64,000 bases of DNA from Mugil cephalus. Lineage: Eukaryota; Chordata; Actinopteri; Mugiliformes; Mugilidae. The translations under genes and the position numbers were made by a program. How positions within the stretch are numbered: the stretch's first letter is position 1; each line of letters begins with the position of its first letter. The DNA is taken from assembly GCF_022458985.1 (NCBI RefSeq), contig NC_061771.1, forward strand, positions 22,269,501 through 22,333,500, given 5' to 3'. Of the stretch, positions 14,801 through 26,954 are shown piece after piece. The notes under the pieces are model-generated. The model was not told the origin of the DNA, ran no database searches, and worked only from the letters and a program-made list of their open reading frames with translations.

Positions 14801-17800
14801 AATGGAAAACATACAACTTTGTCCATAAACTGCCTTTTTAGTTTTAAGGCGTTTTGTGAGGTGCAAGTTGAGCAGAATATTCATTTAAATAACATAAATG
14901 CAACTAAGACTAAGAAATAAATTAACAAATATAAATTAAAATTTGCGATAAACAGTTATAATTATCGTAATGAATTATCGTCTCTATCACAGACGCTACA
15001 TTTCTCTGCCTTTAAAAAAGCGCTGTATCATCAGATGTTTAATCAAATTCCAGGTGTTGCCTCCTTTGCACAATATCGCCTTCGAGCTCTTGTTGCAGGT
15101 TGCAGAGTCTGCGTCTTTTGAGATGAAGTACAGCCACATTTTTAGCTGTTTAACAGGCTGGAATTAAACATTCAGTGGCACCATAATCTGTGTTGCTTTT
15201 CGGTCTGGTTGCTACTGTTGACCATCCTGAGCAGTGGAGGTTTGATTCTGTGACATGAGACTTTATTGTAACACAGTGTGTTCTTTACAGGTTTAAGGTT
15301 TCTGCAATAGACAACGAAAAACAGGTGTCGTCCAAAGACACTCTCACCTGGTAAGGATTCAGGTTAGAGTTTTAGATGTTATTCCATTTAACATAAATGT
15401 TTTTACGATTGCAATTAATGTTGTGTCTTCTCCACAGCACTGATGACATTCATGCCACGGTGTTGCATAATTTAATCCAGAGCACTCTGGCCATGACCAA
15501 CAATCAGATGAAATCCTCAAGATCCTTTCAGGTGCAGCCTTCCTTCACAGTCTCAGCTTTTATTTCTACATAATCACACAGTGGAAAAACATGACAGAAA
15601 TACTAAGAAGAACAACACATCCAAACGTGTTATTCCTCTAATTCTCTCTCTCTCTCTTAGACCTTCCACATGTACAGTCAGTACAACCAGGAGCTGCTCT
15701 GCCAAGTGTTCATCCAGTGCAGGAGGAGGGGGCTGATCAATCGGCGTCGGGTCAGTCAGCCGTTCGGGCCGAAGAAAAACCGAGCGCTGCCCATCCTGCC
15801 CATGTCCTACCAGCTGTCCCAGTCCTACTACAGGTCCGTCCCACTCAGTCCGTTACTTCTACCACTAAAGCTCGCAACACTACGTACTGTTATTCCTCAT
15901 GTTATGAGGGACAATTCCCCATTGTAAGGCACAATCTATATTGTGTGCTGCCTTTTAATGTTTTGAGTTCCTGGCTCCTGGCAGGGGTTGATAATATGCC
16001 GCACAGTCTGAATGAGTATTGTTTATGAAAGAGCACGTTCTATCTCACCATCTAACACTGTGGTGTGCCACTTGACATTTTCTTTTTACAATTTGTCCAG
16101 CTGCAAACACGTAAAGCATGTTGGAGAACAGAGAAAGCAAAATGGAAGATAATGGAGCCTCTGGTCCTTAGATCTTGAATCCAGATGTTTTGAATTAGCC
16201 ACACACTTATGAGAAAGTGAAAGAGTTAAAAGCTTCAGCAGCTGAGATGGGAGAGGCTCTGCTGTCTCTTCAAAGGTGAAGCTCGTATTATTAACTTTTG
16301 GTCAGAGTTCAACCAAAGACTTGTGGATCTAATGAGGCCAGAATAAAGATTTTTTTTTTTTTGGAAACTGTGCTCGGAACCCGCTCAACTCCACAAACAG
16401 AACAGACTTTGACGGCTCGTGAATGTCAAGAGCTGGTTAGATGAATGCAGCACAATCTAGGGAAATCCTGGAGGACAGGACAGGTCAGTCTGCGATAGAG
16501 CCACACCCTGGGAGAAGACTTATTTTCCACCAAGACAATGGCCTTAAGTGTAAAATTAACTTTACACCGTGACCACAAAATGAATCATCTGCTGCAGCAG
16601 AGTCGATGCCTCTGTCCGGTAGAGAAGTGGAGTCTGGTTGATTTAGGTTCATCCACACGGACTCAGCGCTGTGACTGCAGATAAAGATGCATCTATGAAC
16701 TAAAACTAATAACTTAGTTTGTAAGAAATTGGTTTACACTGGTAGAGATTTTAAATTATTATTATTATTTTTCTTTGTAGTTTTTTTTTAATAAAATGAA
16801 ACTGAAACACAGTTACATTTACTAAAAACAACTTTATCTGCTGGTTAACTGAGTTGTCTGTGAGGCAGAAAAAGCTTGAACTCTGCTGTTAAAGTACGTT
16901 CAAAAATTACTGGCACTAAGCAGAACAACTTGTGCGCGGTCCGATAAGAACGAGTCGCTCAGAGATAAAAATCAACAATAAACTCAATCAGATCGCATTT
17001 TGTCGAGTGAGTTTTTATGTTTTCCTTCTGGCTGCCGCTGTATTGTGCCCAACGGTGGGACAAAACGTGACCCAGAGGCTTTTACTCCTTTTTAAACCGC
17101 GCTCATTTCAGATGGAACTTTTAAGGTTTTATCTTTTTATTTATTCTATTTAATCATGGGATTTGTTTCTTCGATCTCAATGAGCAGTGAATTTATGATC
17201 GATTATTATGTGTTTCCTGGGCTTGTTTATTTATTTTTTTTTTATTTTTGATTGACTGTGTATGGGATACATGTGGAAAAGCTGAAAATGACTTATCCTG
17301 TTGGGATTTATAAAGTTCTCTGCAGCAATAAGTGGGAAAAAAAAAAATTCACTGGGGTGAATAATTGTGTCAGTGCTGAAAGACATGCACAACAACAAGG
17401 CTGCTTCCTGTTTCTTCACACTTACAATACGGCTTTGTCCGGCAGGGCATAAGTAAGTCAGTTTGTGCAGGAAACTGCAGCCAAAATGTCTGCCTTCAGA
17501 GGTAATTTCCTTTAAGATTGCGATCGAAAAGAAAGCAGAATAACTCAATAACATGTAGCACACATCTGTGACACCTTTTTTCTGTTAGACTCCATTCTCA
17601 CATTTTTACACCTGTTCAAAACACACAGTTGAATCATGATGATGTATTCCTGGCGTAAAAGACTATGTGTTGGGCTGTGACAGGAATAAAAATGTAAGGA
17701 AGCTTTTTCCAGATTTTTAGGTTCTCTATTGTTAACTGTGGTATCGGAGTCCTTGTATTCTGCATCCGATGGCATTTGACCCAACTTTTCCCTCTTCCTT

Positions 17801-20800
17801 CCTCATAGGTGCTTTTCGTGGCGGTTTCCTTACTCGCTGTGCACCGACTCCTTCTGCTTCTTGAAGTGTCTTCTAGACAACGGGGCCAGAGACGACCGGC
17901 CCGTTACTCAGATTTACCACGAAACCGAAAACCGGCTGCACAGCGCGGAGGAAGCGCTGGAAAGAAGGCCTGCGTCAAAAAGGAAAGAAAAACAAAGCGG
18001 AGAAAAAGAAGAAGACGGACCATCGAGTGAAGCTGCAGAGACGGGAGACAACCAAAGTCAGATAGGAGGAGGAGGAGAGAAGTCCATGGAGTCCGACATA
18101 AGCAACATGAAAACTGAGGACGTGAGCAAAGCAGACGAGCAGAAAAGCACGGAAGATCGCCTCGCGTCCGGTTCGTCTGAAGTCGAGGAGAACCAGGAGC
18201 AGACGGATGATTGTCCGACCGAAGAAGAGCCAGTGGGGGCGTCGGCCACGCCTCAGGCTCCAGAGGGTCCTCCAGATGTGTCGGAGATGCTCCAGTTCTC
18301 TCTGGACTCTCCTGGAGGAGCCTGCGCCGTCTCGCTGGGCCTCATGTCTCTCGGACTGCTGAGCGTGTACCTGTCCGTACCCAAGCAGATGGTGGTGGTG
18401 GACAGCAACCTGGTGGACAACGATGTGGTTAAGAGGTCAGTTATTATTCATGTTTGACTGTATGAGTGCTGCCTTTCACAGCCTCGCGCTCACAAAATCC
18501 ATCTTTGACGCATGAAGCAGCCTCCAAATAGAGATTTTAATTTAAAAGACTGATATTCTACTGAGATAATTGTAATGTCTACAGTACAATATGTATCAGC
18601 TAATCAAACATAAAACAACTAAGTCTCCATCTAAGACCTCTTATTTACACCAAAAAGTAAAGATGACTTATCTTTCCAGTATGGCAGCATTGGAAGAAGA
18701 AGAAGATGACGACTACGACGGTGAGGAGTTTGAAGGCAAGAAAAAGCTGCAGGTGAAGGCGCATCAAGCGTCACACACCAACTACCTGATGATGCGAGGG
18801 TACTGCTCTCCCGGCATAGGTGAAGATTTACTTCTCTGTTTTTATGTGTAATATAAAAGTGAGGTGTCTTTTCCTGGTGCATGTCTAATGCTGTAGTTAC
18901 TGTGCTGTTTTGAACAGTTTAACTTGTTTATTTCAAATACGTGGTTGGTTTATTGACATTTTATTTGGCTGTTCAGCGTTCAGTGTCCCTCACGTACATA
19001 TATACAAACATTACAGCTCTCCAGTATTAGCACGTCAGTGGGAGTGGATTGTTTATCTGCGACAGGACGTTCTCATCGAGGGGTCATGGGAGACACTCGA
19101 AGTGTGTTCCTTTGCGTTTCCTTAGATCATTTGTGGTTTGAACACAGAATGGGGTGAAAGTGGATATGCCCATCAGAGAAATTAGTTCTTATTTCACTTT
19201 TGTTTAGTTTAAATCTGTGGGATGGATGGACTTAACCTCCTGAGACCCGGTGTCTTCATATGGGGACGTTGGACTTTAGGTTTGGGCAGTTTATTCTGCC
19301 TCATTTAGACCTATTGTCCTCATAAGGAGACACTTTTGTTTGCCGTGTACTTGTAACGAAGGGTTGATGTACTTGTTTATTTATGTTTATTGAGTTTTCT
19401 AGTTTGATATGACTTTGACAAATTCACAAGTACTCATTTGAGGATGTTGGGACTTCGTCATTTCCAATTCTGCTTTTGCATTAAAGTAAACAGTTTTATA
19501 TTCTGGTAAATGGTAAAATACAGTGAAATAACCCCTGCTCTTACTACTCGTTCCAGTTCAAAGATGATGCTTATTTATTTATTTATTTTTATAATTCTTA
19601 GGTCCTACTAATCCCAAACACCTAAAGAACTTAATTTACAAATTGTGATTTTATTGAATCAGTCGTCTACCTGCTTTATATCCTTAAATGCTGTTTCTCT
19701 GCATCATTTTAAATGATTTGCCAAAGTACAGTGACAGGAGTTGTTAACTGCAGACTCGTAATGATTTGTAAATTGCTCTGTTTAATTCATGTTTTTGTTG
19801 TATTTATTTATTTTTTTTTAGTCAAACTTCGTAACCTCAACACCAACGACAACATTGTGATGGAGTCGTGTACGATGAGGTTGCAGCTGCGCAACACGCC
19901 GGCTCACGGCATCTTCAGCGTAGAGAGTGAGTGTGAACGCGTTCCAGACTTTTGCAACATATTTTCAGTCAGCGGAAAATGATATTTCATCTATTTCTTT
20001 TTCCTTTTTCTTTTTTTCCCCCATTTTTAGACTCTGTACCGCTGGACTTGACTAGATGCGGCCCGTCCCTGCTGCCCTCCATCCTGACCTACTCTGTGCG
20101 CTCATCCCGCTCTTCTCCGCCCAGTGTGGAGGAGTGCGACGGGCGTTTCATCCAGCAGAGAGGATACAGCCCTCAGGACCTTGAAGCGTGTGCTCGGCTC
20201 AGGAGGAGCTTAGAGGAAGCCGGTGAGAACGGTTTGGACGTGCACGACCTCCACGAGGCTCACACGGACCTGCATGAGCCGCAGTCCGGACGCACCAGGA
20301 GCCTGGATCAGTACGTGAAGGTAAACGCACGCACAGCTCGTCTAAATGAAAGCTGCATTATTGTCCTCTTCTCTCTCCTTACCCCCCATCTTTTTTACCA
20401 CAGGACCTACAAGAAGAAGGTCAGGTGGTAAGAGTCGGGAGCTCGGGCGTCCGCTGGGTGCTCATGCAGCACGCTGATCCGTGGCTGCTGACCGTGAACT
20501 CCAAGCAGAGGACTCAGTCGCGCTCTCTGGAGAGCAAGCACAGCCTCGTCTTCATGCGCAAGAGGAGAAGGAGCAGAAGCCTCTGTCAGGACGCCGATGA
20601 ATCGCCGGCTAAAAAAGTATCTGTGGACGAAGAGAAGAGCGCCGACGCAGAGGAACAGGGCGGAGCGGCGAGCAGCGTTACGGGAGAGAAGCCCGACGAG
20701 GAGCAGGTGGAGAAGGAGAAGGCCGGCGAGGAGCAGGTGGAGAAGGAGAAGGCCGACGAGGGGAGAGGAGGGACGGCGCCGGACGTGGAAGAGGAGAGAG

Positions 20801-21489
20801 GAACGCAGACGGAGCCTGAGGAGAAGAGAGAGGAGGAGAGCGTGGACATTCAAAAAAGACAGGGACAGGAGAGAGAACAGAGTGACAACGAAAGAGACGA
20901 GGAGGAATGCTCTTCGCCTTCAGGATCAGCTGACGACGAGTACGTGTCACTTGTGCATTTTTGTAATTATCTTATTTCTGCTGTTTTATTTTATCTTATA
21001 TTTTATTTCCTCCTCGCAGCGAAAACGTGAGCTTCATCAGCCGCCCGTGGCGCATGGTTGACGGAAAGCTGAACCGGCAGGTGTGCAAGGGCATGCTGGA
21101 GGCCGTCCTCTACCACATCATGTCTCGGCCCGGAATCACCCAGCAGACGCTGGTAGAGCATTACAAGGATTTGCTGCAGCCGGTGGCGGTGCTGGACCTC
21201 GTGCAGGTAAATGGAAACACTCTCTCAGCTGATTAGCTCACCCCTCTGTAGCATTTCAGCTGATGTTTTACCGTCTCTCCTGCAGGCGCTTATAGACATT
21301 GGCTGCGTGACGAAGAAAGTCCTGAACAAACGTCCCAAACCCTCGCTGTTCGCCCGCTGCCAGGCAAACCAACGCAGGGCGAACACGGAGGAACCGGACA
21401 CTGTGTTTTATGAGCCCACCATCAGCTGCTGCCTGCGGCTCTGCCAGGCGTTACCCAACGAACGACACTGGAACTACTGTGTGCCCTGA
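119..21489 (+). CDS. gtf3c1: General transcription factor 3C subunit 1 (TFIIIC220), 5'-truncated by window edge, 33 exons
   Basis: Largest TFIIIC subunit: in the nucleus it binds the B-block of tRNA-type promoters and helps recruit TFIIIB and RNA polymerase III. Exons read: 119-298, 1225-1340, 3612-3664, 3761-4128, 5325-5449, 5566-5675, 5777-5930, 6137-6240, 7231-7337, 7696-8028, 8131-8276, 8388-8485, 8588-8684, 9656-9839, 9934-10030, 10648-10780, 11862-11949, 12052-12113, 12584-12692, 12804-12946, 13874-14016, 14100-14184, 14298-14410, 15291-15350, 15438-15531, 15661-15833, 17809-18435, 18680-18819, 19822-19926, 20031-20320, 20404-20939, 21020-21206, 21286-21489. They sum to 5,564 nt, which is two split-codon bases plus 1,854 codons, so every junction is in frame. 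Recognisable blocks include [10 protein letters not shown] (end of the B-block-binding winged helix), [16 protein letters not shown] and [11 protein letters not shown] (extended winged helix), [41 protein letters not shown]...[24 protein letters not shown], and the C-terminal [12 protein letters not shown] and [14 protein letters not shown]. Linkers are acidic, Lys-rich and poorly conserved. The acceptor of the 12,804 exon and the GTTCGT donor at 3,665 are the least certain splice sites. The N-terminal roughly 200 residues lie upstream. Confidence 0.95.
2368..3513. mobile_element. TTAA-flanked MITE with long imperfect terminal inverted repeats
   Basis: The two ends in a gtf3c1 intron are inverted copies of one another over about 75 bp. 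The left end begins TTAAAGGGATAC and runs through AGAGTTGGATAAGTGAGAA. The right end carries the complement and finishes GGCGTATCCCTTTAA. A TTAA at each extremity (2,368-2,371 and 3,510-3,513) fits a TTAA target duplication, as in the piggyBac superfamily. No transposase is visible, so it is non-autonomous. The inside is not homogeneous and includes a GT microsatellite. Confidence 0.65.
2759..2832. repeat. (GT)n microsatellite
   Basis: About 74 bp of almost pure GT dinucleotide, with a few CT interruptions at its left end. It produces a spurious His-Thr ORF on the minus strand. Confidence 0.95.
6870..7120 (+). repeat. Dispersed repeat, intronic copy
   Basis: About 250 bp in a gtf3c1 intron, closely related to 22,441-22,696. 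Shared pieces include ATGATTGGCTC, GGGGCGGG, CCTTTACTAAAATATGTT and a terminal AT-rich microsatellite followed by ATGTCTAATCAA. The repeat class is not recognised. Confidence 0.6.
9135..9310 (-). repeat. Probable retroposon 3'-tail fragment, antisense
   Basis: AAGATTCAAGGTCACTTTAT followed by TGGTCCCAGCAGGGAAAAC resembles, in reverse orientation, the 3' ends of fish SINE/LINE elements (a CAATAAAG-like end with a TTGAATCTTG tail). The full extent is unclear. Confidence 0.35.
14431..14718. mobile_element. Shorter relative of the TTAA MITE at 2368-3513
   Basis: It starts AAGGGTATCTTGAAATGTAG and ends CATATCCCTTTAA. Its interior shares ACTCAACCC-AGA-TTAGATAAGTGAGAA and the TGTTAGCTTTAGCTTAA region with the larger copy. 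It lies in a gtf3c1 intron and has no coding capacity. Confidence 0.5.
16441..16565 (+). mobile_element. Tc1/mariner transposase relic
   Basis: The + strand reads [13 protein letters not shown] followed by [13 protein letters not shown]. This matches the form of the Tc1 transposase segment YRDILDENL...GRRFTFQQDNDPKHT, including the QDN around the second catalytic Asp. The rest of the transposase is not readable and the copy is decayed. It sits in the large intron between the 15,833 and 17,809 gtf3c1 exons, a 1.98-kb intron with no other strong feature. Confidence 0.5.
20695..20760 (+). repeat. gtf3c1: 30-bp in-frame tandem duplication inside a gtf3c1 exon
   Basis: A 30-bp unit coding (D/G)EEQVEKEKA occurs twice in direct succession (20,695-20,724 and 20,725-20,754), followed by a partial third start. 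It lies in the fast-evolving acidic linker of gtf3c1 and keeps the reading frame. Confidence 0.9.
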
Positions 21490-21690
21490 AAGTGTTCACC
21501 GGCCTCGCCGGGGCTGCACTTTCCCTTCCTTTCGAGATGATACGATAAAGGTTTTTGTGTTTAAGCCTCCAAGTGAACGCAGCAGTCGGGATATTGTCAT
21601 ATGTAAATAAGACATGTTTGTTTCTTTGTGCTTTTTTTTTCATTTGCTTGGACTTTAACTTAAAATTCTAAATAAAAACACGTGACTTAA
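21490..21690 (+). other. gtf3c1: gtf3c1 3' UTR with poly(A) signal
   Basis: Short sequence after the TGA stop. A canonical AATAAA is at 21,671-21,676, about 185 bp downstream of the stop, followed by T/G-containing sequence. No other gene signal is visible here. Confidence 0.7.
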
Positions 21691-22440
21691 ACATGTGTTG
21701 CAGCAAAGTGTCAGGTTTAGTGGGGACCGAATACATCTGTTGTTGAATCTATCATTGTGTTCTTGAGTTCAACAGGTCCAGGTCTGAACTGCATGTCCTG
21801 TTCTTTTCTAATAAACACTTCTGGATTTATTCTTGCTAATAATTGCGTATCTGCTGAGGGAGTCTGCTTGTTGTCGTTGGCGGAGCTTTTCTTATTTCTG
21901 TTGCCAGGTGTCCAAATTTGTCTCACATGGTTTTGTAATCGCTTACATAAAGCCTCATTCAGTTTCCTGAATAGCAACGGTAAAACTAGGGGAGGTCAGA
22001 TCCGGCCGTTGGATGCCTCGCGCGTGTGAAGTATCTCCGCGCCACGCTTTATTAACGCCTCGCGCCTCCATCTAGCTGCACACGTGAACTGGAGAGTAAA
22101 CAGATAAAAACACTGCATGTTGGAATGATGTTGGCCCTCGTATGGAATAAGTGAGAGACCTTTGGAGGGTGTGACTTCCCAAAGTTACCATGGCACGGCT
22201 TCGAGTAAACGGTGATTAAGATCCCCGGGAAGTAGCGGAATGTGCTGTGGGTCAGATCTGTTTCCACAAAACTTGGAGCACAAAACCCCAAAAGACCTGT
22301 TAAAGTTACAGCCGTAGAGCCATACATCCTAATGATTAAGGAATAAGTGTGTGTGGGGGGGGCAAATCAGTGGGAGACAAGAGTCTGCAACTGCCACAAA
22401 CACACACACATATACATATATATATATATATATGCAGCCT
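21691..22440. other. Intergenic stretch with no supported gene
   Basis: Between the gtf3c1 poly(A) site and the first array-associated repeat. Short open frames on both strands have no recognisable domain or splice structure. An AT-dinucleotide run lies near 22,410-22,432. Confidence 0.6.
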
Positions 22441-22696
22441 CATGATTGGCTCAGTAGTGATAGGGGCGGGGCCTACTGTGTACAAGAGGCTTAGATTGAC
22501 AGGAGCTCAGTGTGAAATAGTGCGCTGTGGAGACAGCTGAATGAGTGAAGTGGTGACTGAGACATAACGTCTTCTACCTCCATTTACCCCTTTACTAAAA
22601 TATGTTAGTTCATGTTAATGTGTATTTAAATTAAATTTATGGAAATAATTAATAAATATATATATATATATAAAATGTCTAATCAATCAAAGATTC
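22441..22696 (+). repeat. Dispersed repeat, copy at the array boundary
   Basis: Related to 6,870-7,120 inside gtf3c1 (see that entry). It ends in a (TA)n run plus TGTCTAATCAATCAAAG, and the first ICAM-like relic (G0) begins immediately after it. It therefore marks the left edge of the array. Confidence 0.6.
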
Positions 22697-23650
22697 TCCT
22701 GCTTCTGGCTTCACTGCCACAGTTTCACTTTCTCATGTTTGCAGCTTTGATGGGATGACCAGAAAGGAAAAAGAAAAAAAAAAAAAAACTTCAGAGAGGA
22801 TGTGGTGTTAAAAGGGGTGCATTCAAACATTGTTTTCGACAATAAAAATGGGAGGGGCACAGAGCTTTCACTTCTGTCTACTTTTGGTGATTCATGTTGG
22901 GGGAATTTTTTTCTACGACCCTTTAAATTTGTCCCAGAAACTTGGTTCATACGTTGTTTCTAAGGTTTTTCTCTGGCTGAATTTCGTTTCATGTTCCCCT
23001 TGAGTGTCCATCTTGTTTTGGGGGTACAATTTCACCTTTATTGTCTTGAGTCTATGATCTGTTTACAACTACTCACGTATTTATTTGTATGTTTGCTGTA
23101 ATAGTACCATCTCTTAAGCTCATGTATGTTTTATTTTTTTCTGCATTTCTTTGGGTATATAAAACTTCCGTGTATTGTGTTGATTGCTTTAGCGGTTGCG
23201 ACCAAGTTTAGTATGTTCAGGAACTGTCAAGTTGGACTTTTTACCAAACTGCTTCATTTGATCAGAATTATTTAAAATTTCATTTGTGAAGATAGTCTTT
23301 GTTAAAGTCTAAATAAGTTTCATGGATGAGTGCTATGTAAAGTTTAACTGTAATGTTTTTGTGTTGGTATTGTGTACAAAAGTAATAATACACTTGATAC
23401 ATACTGTACATTGAGCATGGGGAGATGTTTATTGGGATTTAGCCCGTGCTTATATTACACAAGAACAATAGAAACATGTCAGATATAGTATAAATCCTTT
23501 TTATTGTTATCATTAAGATTAAACTGTGAGGTTAAACCTGTGTTCACTCCATCCAGTCGGCTAATGAATAATGTGACTGAATACGACTCAATCTATCATT
23601 GTTCCTTGTATTAATATTTCCTGTCACTGTAGTGGTTATTGGAAGATATC
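22697..23650 (+). pseudogene. G0: decayed ICAM-like gene relic
   Basis: Most degraded member of the array. CTGCTTCTGGCTTCACTGCC and AGTTTCACTTTCTC (22,721-22,734) correspond to the promoter of intact copies. GTCCCAGAAACTTGGTTCA and TTTTTCTCTGGCTG (about 22,930-22,985) correspond to the 5' UTR and signal-peptide exon, with no usable ATG. AAACCTGTGTTCACTCCATC (about 23,534) is the start of the domain-1 exon, which loses homology after about 25 bases. No reading frame survives. Confidence 0.75.
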
Positions 23651-23694
23651 TCAGTGGATTAAGGTAATCAAAAATGGAATACATTTGCTTTGTC

Positions 23695-24240
23695 GCCTTG
23701 ACAGTTCACTGCCACAGCTTTCACTTTCATTTCACTTGTTGGATTGACAATGCTGAAAAAAAAACAGGATGTGTGTGTATAAAACATGGTGTCAACTTGT
23801 CTACACATAAAAGGAGGAACTTGCACAGAACATTCACTTTTTAATTTCAGTTGGACACTTTTTTTACGAACGGCTTCATTTGATCCCAGAAACTTGCTTC
23901 AGTACGATTTTGTCTGATTTTTCTCTTGGCTGTTCTGCATGTCCACCATGTGTCAGCTTGGTGAGTACAGAGTTGTCACTCTTTATTGTCTTGTCTATTC
24001 TGTGTCAAGTACTCAGAGATTTCTTGTAGTGTTTGCCTGAAGACATGTTGTCCAGTCATGCTTGTTTATTTTTTCTGCATTGTCTTTGGTATATTTCCCC
24101 TGTGATTGTGTTATTGCAGCGTATTCGACAAAGTTAGTAGTTAGTAACTGGCAGATGGTGACAACTCTACATCTTGAAAAAGAATAATTGGTGAAATCAG
24201 TGAAGCACTTCTACAGAGATGCTGATTGATCTAACTTCAG
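23695..24240 (+). pseudogene. G1: ICAM-like promoter and signal exon relic
   Basis: The promoter keeps TTTC repeats (about 23,719) and the TATA-like CATAAAAGG (23,806-23,814). The signal-peptide exon equivalent is 23,907-23,960. Its ATG has become ATT and it has an in-frame TGA and a small deletion before the GTGAGT donor. Intron sequence continues to about 24,240. Domain-1 and domain-2 exons are absent. The next family sequence is the orphan stalk exon at 26,955. Confidence 0.75.
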
Positions 24241-24715
24241 TTAAAGTAGTGATGATGTGATGTGAAACTTACTCATGATACATACTAGTAAAGTTAGAAG
24301 GAGTCAGTCTGTGGAAGCCAACTAAATGGACTATAGAAAACGTCATTGGTGATAAAACATTGCTTATTACTGTACTGTACAAAAACCGTAACTTTACGTA
24401 GTACACAGTGATGAACTTTACATATCTTGTAATAATCCTGCCGAGGAACCTCTCGTTCTGTATTTAAAAAGACATAAAGGAATCGGTACTTGACAGAACT
24501 ATCCAATGGACTACGAGTTTATTAAAGGAAACATTTATCAAGATATTAACAGTTTTATAATTACTTGTCTTCTATGACTAACTGGATAAAAAGAGTTCAT
24601 TTACGGTACAGTGGCACTACTTAGAGCTGCATGTCTGTTTTTCCTCCCTCATATGTCATCGCGTACATTGCAGATAACATTTGTTATCTGCAACATACAT
24701 ACATACCTTAAAAAT
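24241..24715. other. Unassigned junction sequence with a perfect hairpin
   Basis: Links the G1 relic to the inverted-repeat arm. It contains a 12-bp perfect inverted repeat, TTGCAGATAACA (24,668-24,679) and TGTTATCTGCAA (24,682-24,693), separated by two bases. The corresponding place in the second unit (about 32,020-32,040) has the hairpin partly destroyed. No gene is seen. Confidence 0.6.
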
Positions 24716-26335
24716 ACATTCATCAGTCATTAGGATGTATGGATCCATAACATCAACAGGTCTTTTGGTGATTATACACACAAGTAAAATCACCCTGAAG
24801 ATTTGTGACGTTTTGTGCTGAAACAGATCAGAGCCACAGGACATTGACTTCCCAGTGTATTTTTATTATTGTTTCCTAGAAGTCCTGATATGGCCAATGT
24901 GAGCAGTCACGCCCTGTAAATGTCTCTTATTTGTTCTCTGTGAGTCTCAACACGATACCAACATTCAGTTTTTTTTACTCTGCAGTTAAAGCCTTAATTT
25001 AGACTTTTTAGACTTTATAAAGACTTTATTCACAACAAACATCTTACTAAAGTAAGTTTCTGGGGATCAATTGAAGCCGTTTGGTAGAAAAAAGTGTCCC
25101 AACTTGAAAGTGTTTCCTGGAAGTCCTGATATGTTAAATGTGGGTGGTCACACCCTCTAAATGTCTAAATGTCTAAATGTCTAGCCTTAACACAATACTG
25201 ACGTGAAGCTTTTTTTACTCTCCAGTTACAGAATGATCATTTTATGTGAGATACGCAATTAATGCATGAAGCTTGCTCAACATGCAGTGCATATGGTCAC
25301 TTTATTAGTTTATACTGTTAACATGATTACAGCATTAACAATGTAAAATCTCAATACACGGGTGTAGTAGTTATGTGAAGTCTCTTCATAGCATAGCATA
25401 ACATAATGTTCTGATTCTATTCTTCACTGATATGGTGAATGTTTAAGAATGAAATATAGCGTGATCTTTGAAAAATGGAGTGAAAAATAGCCACGGGGCA
25501 TTATTTTTAAACGGAGGGTCCTGTTATTTATTGTGGATTCCCAGTTGAATTTGTTGGACCCCTCAAAAACAAGATGGTTCATCTCAAGGGGCTAACCATG
25601 AATAAATTTGTTACGTATTTATGTCTATTGCACAGAGCAACCTTTCCAGAAACAAGCTGAATGCCTCCAGATGTTTGACCCAAAAGGCCGTTTGGTCACC
25701 TGCAGTTTTTACCGTCCAAAAACAATGTTATGCTTTGGGTCCCCCCCACTTCTGAAATCAAAATTTCGTCCTTTCCCTCCAGAGCTGGTTGGTTTTGTTC
25801 TTCATATTTATGCACTAAGGGTGTGGACAGCATCCAGTATTTGTACTTGTTGAGGGGAAAGCTGGCTCTTGGAACATGGAACGCCATTACTTATTACTTT
25901 TTAGTTACTTTCACCAAAATATAATATTTACGCATGGCATTACAAAATGAAGGTGGCAACATTTTGTCATGGCAAATAGTACTTTAATATTTTTCACCTT
26001 ATTCTTTTAATCTACTACAAGTATTTTTCCTCAGACACTGAGACACAAATCTCTAGTGACTCATAACTTATGTATTTCTATCCATATGTTTTCTTATTAG
26101 AGTTTTGTTCATTATACACCACAGTCTCATTTATGAGTACTGTAAAACACGGAGATGTATTATTGTTACTGTTAAAGTATTCTGACATGATGTGACAATA
26201 ACAACCATGAAAATCCCTCTGCAAACACAACTGACTTAAGAAATTAAAACGATTTTTAATCATTGAATCACCACTAACACGACCTGTAGTGTCTCATCCT
26301 AAATGAACTATTGGTCTAAATGTGTTTATACCTTA
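24716..26335. repeat. Left arm of large inverted repeat, unit 1
   Basis: About 1.6 kb that reads as the reverse complement of 29,017-30,603. It contains inverted pieces of the upstream region of the ICAM-like genes (including a 5' UTR copy near 25,040-25,110) and an inverted piece of the hAT relic. Short ORFs in it (for example one starting MLRIYVYCTEQ) recur in every copy but are not a recognisable protein. Confidence 0.85.
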
Positions 26336-26954
26336 AACATACATTCATATGATGAGGGACTCTCAAACCCAGCTTTTCAATGAATAAATCACTGTGTCCT
26401 GCACAGAGCCCGATATCTGCCTCCGAATCCCCTCTTTCCTCAGATGCAGAGCGCTGTCATGATCGTTAAAGTGTGGGAGATCATTATACAAGCTGGATAT
26501 AAACACAGTCGCCGTTCACCTATGCGCTTCCATTAACAATAGTGTAACAACACATTTGATTTGTTTGATTGAAAAAAAAAAGTAACAATAATCTCTGGCC
26601 TTCAGAGATCGGTCTTTATGGGAGAAGATCAAAACATGTTTTTGAGCTTAAGCTTCTACAGTGATACAGTCTGTCAGGCCTCTAGTCAGAATGTAACAGG
26701 CAGATAAATCAGCATCAGAGAGAAAAAACCCGGGATGACCCGGTCCAACATGTGACTGCTCACAGCTTTTCCTCCACATTCGGCATTTCTGCCGTTTACC
26801 TCTGTTAGTTTGGTGTGGGTGTGATTTGTGTACTTATGGGTAATTATGGGTGGGTTTATTATTATTGTTGTTATTTAGTATCACTAGTATCAATGGCCAC
26901 TCAGTGCCTCATCCAAAGATGCTGACTAACAAGCTTTAACGTCTGTGTTCACAG
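26336..26954 (+). other. Intron sequence upstream of orphan stalk exon, unit 1
   Basis: Over 90% alike by eye to 33,663-34,214. It leads into the splice acceptor TGTTCACAG before the stalk exon. The nearer part (from GGGTGGGTTTATTATTATTG) is also present before 38,947. No separate gene is seen. Confidence 0.6.
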
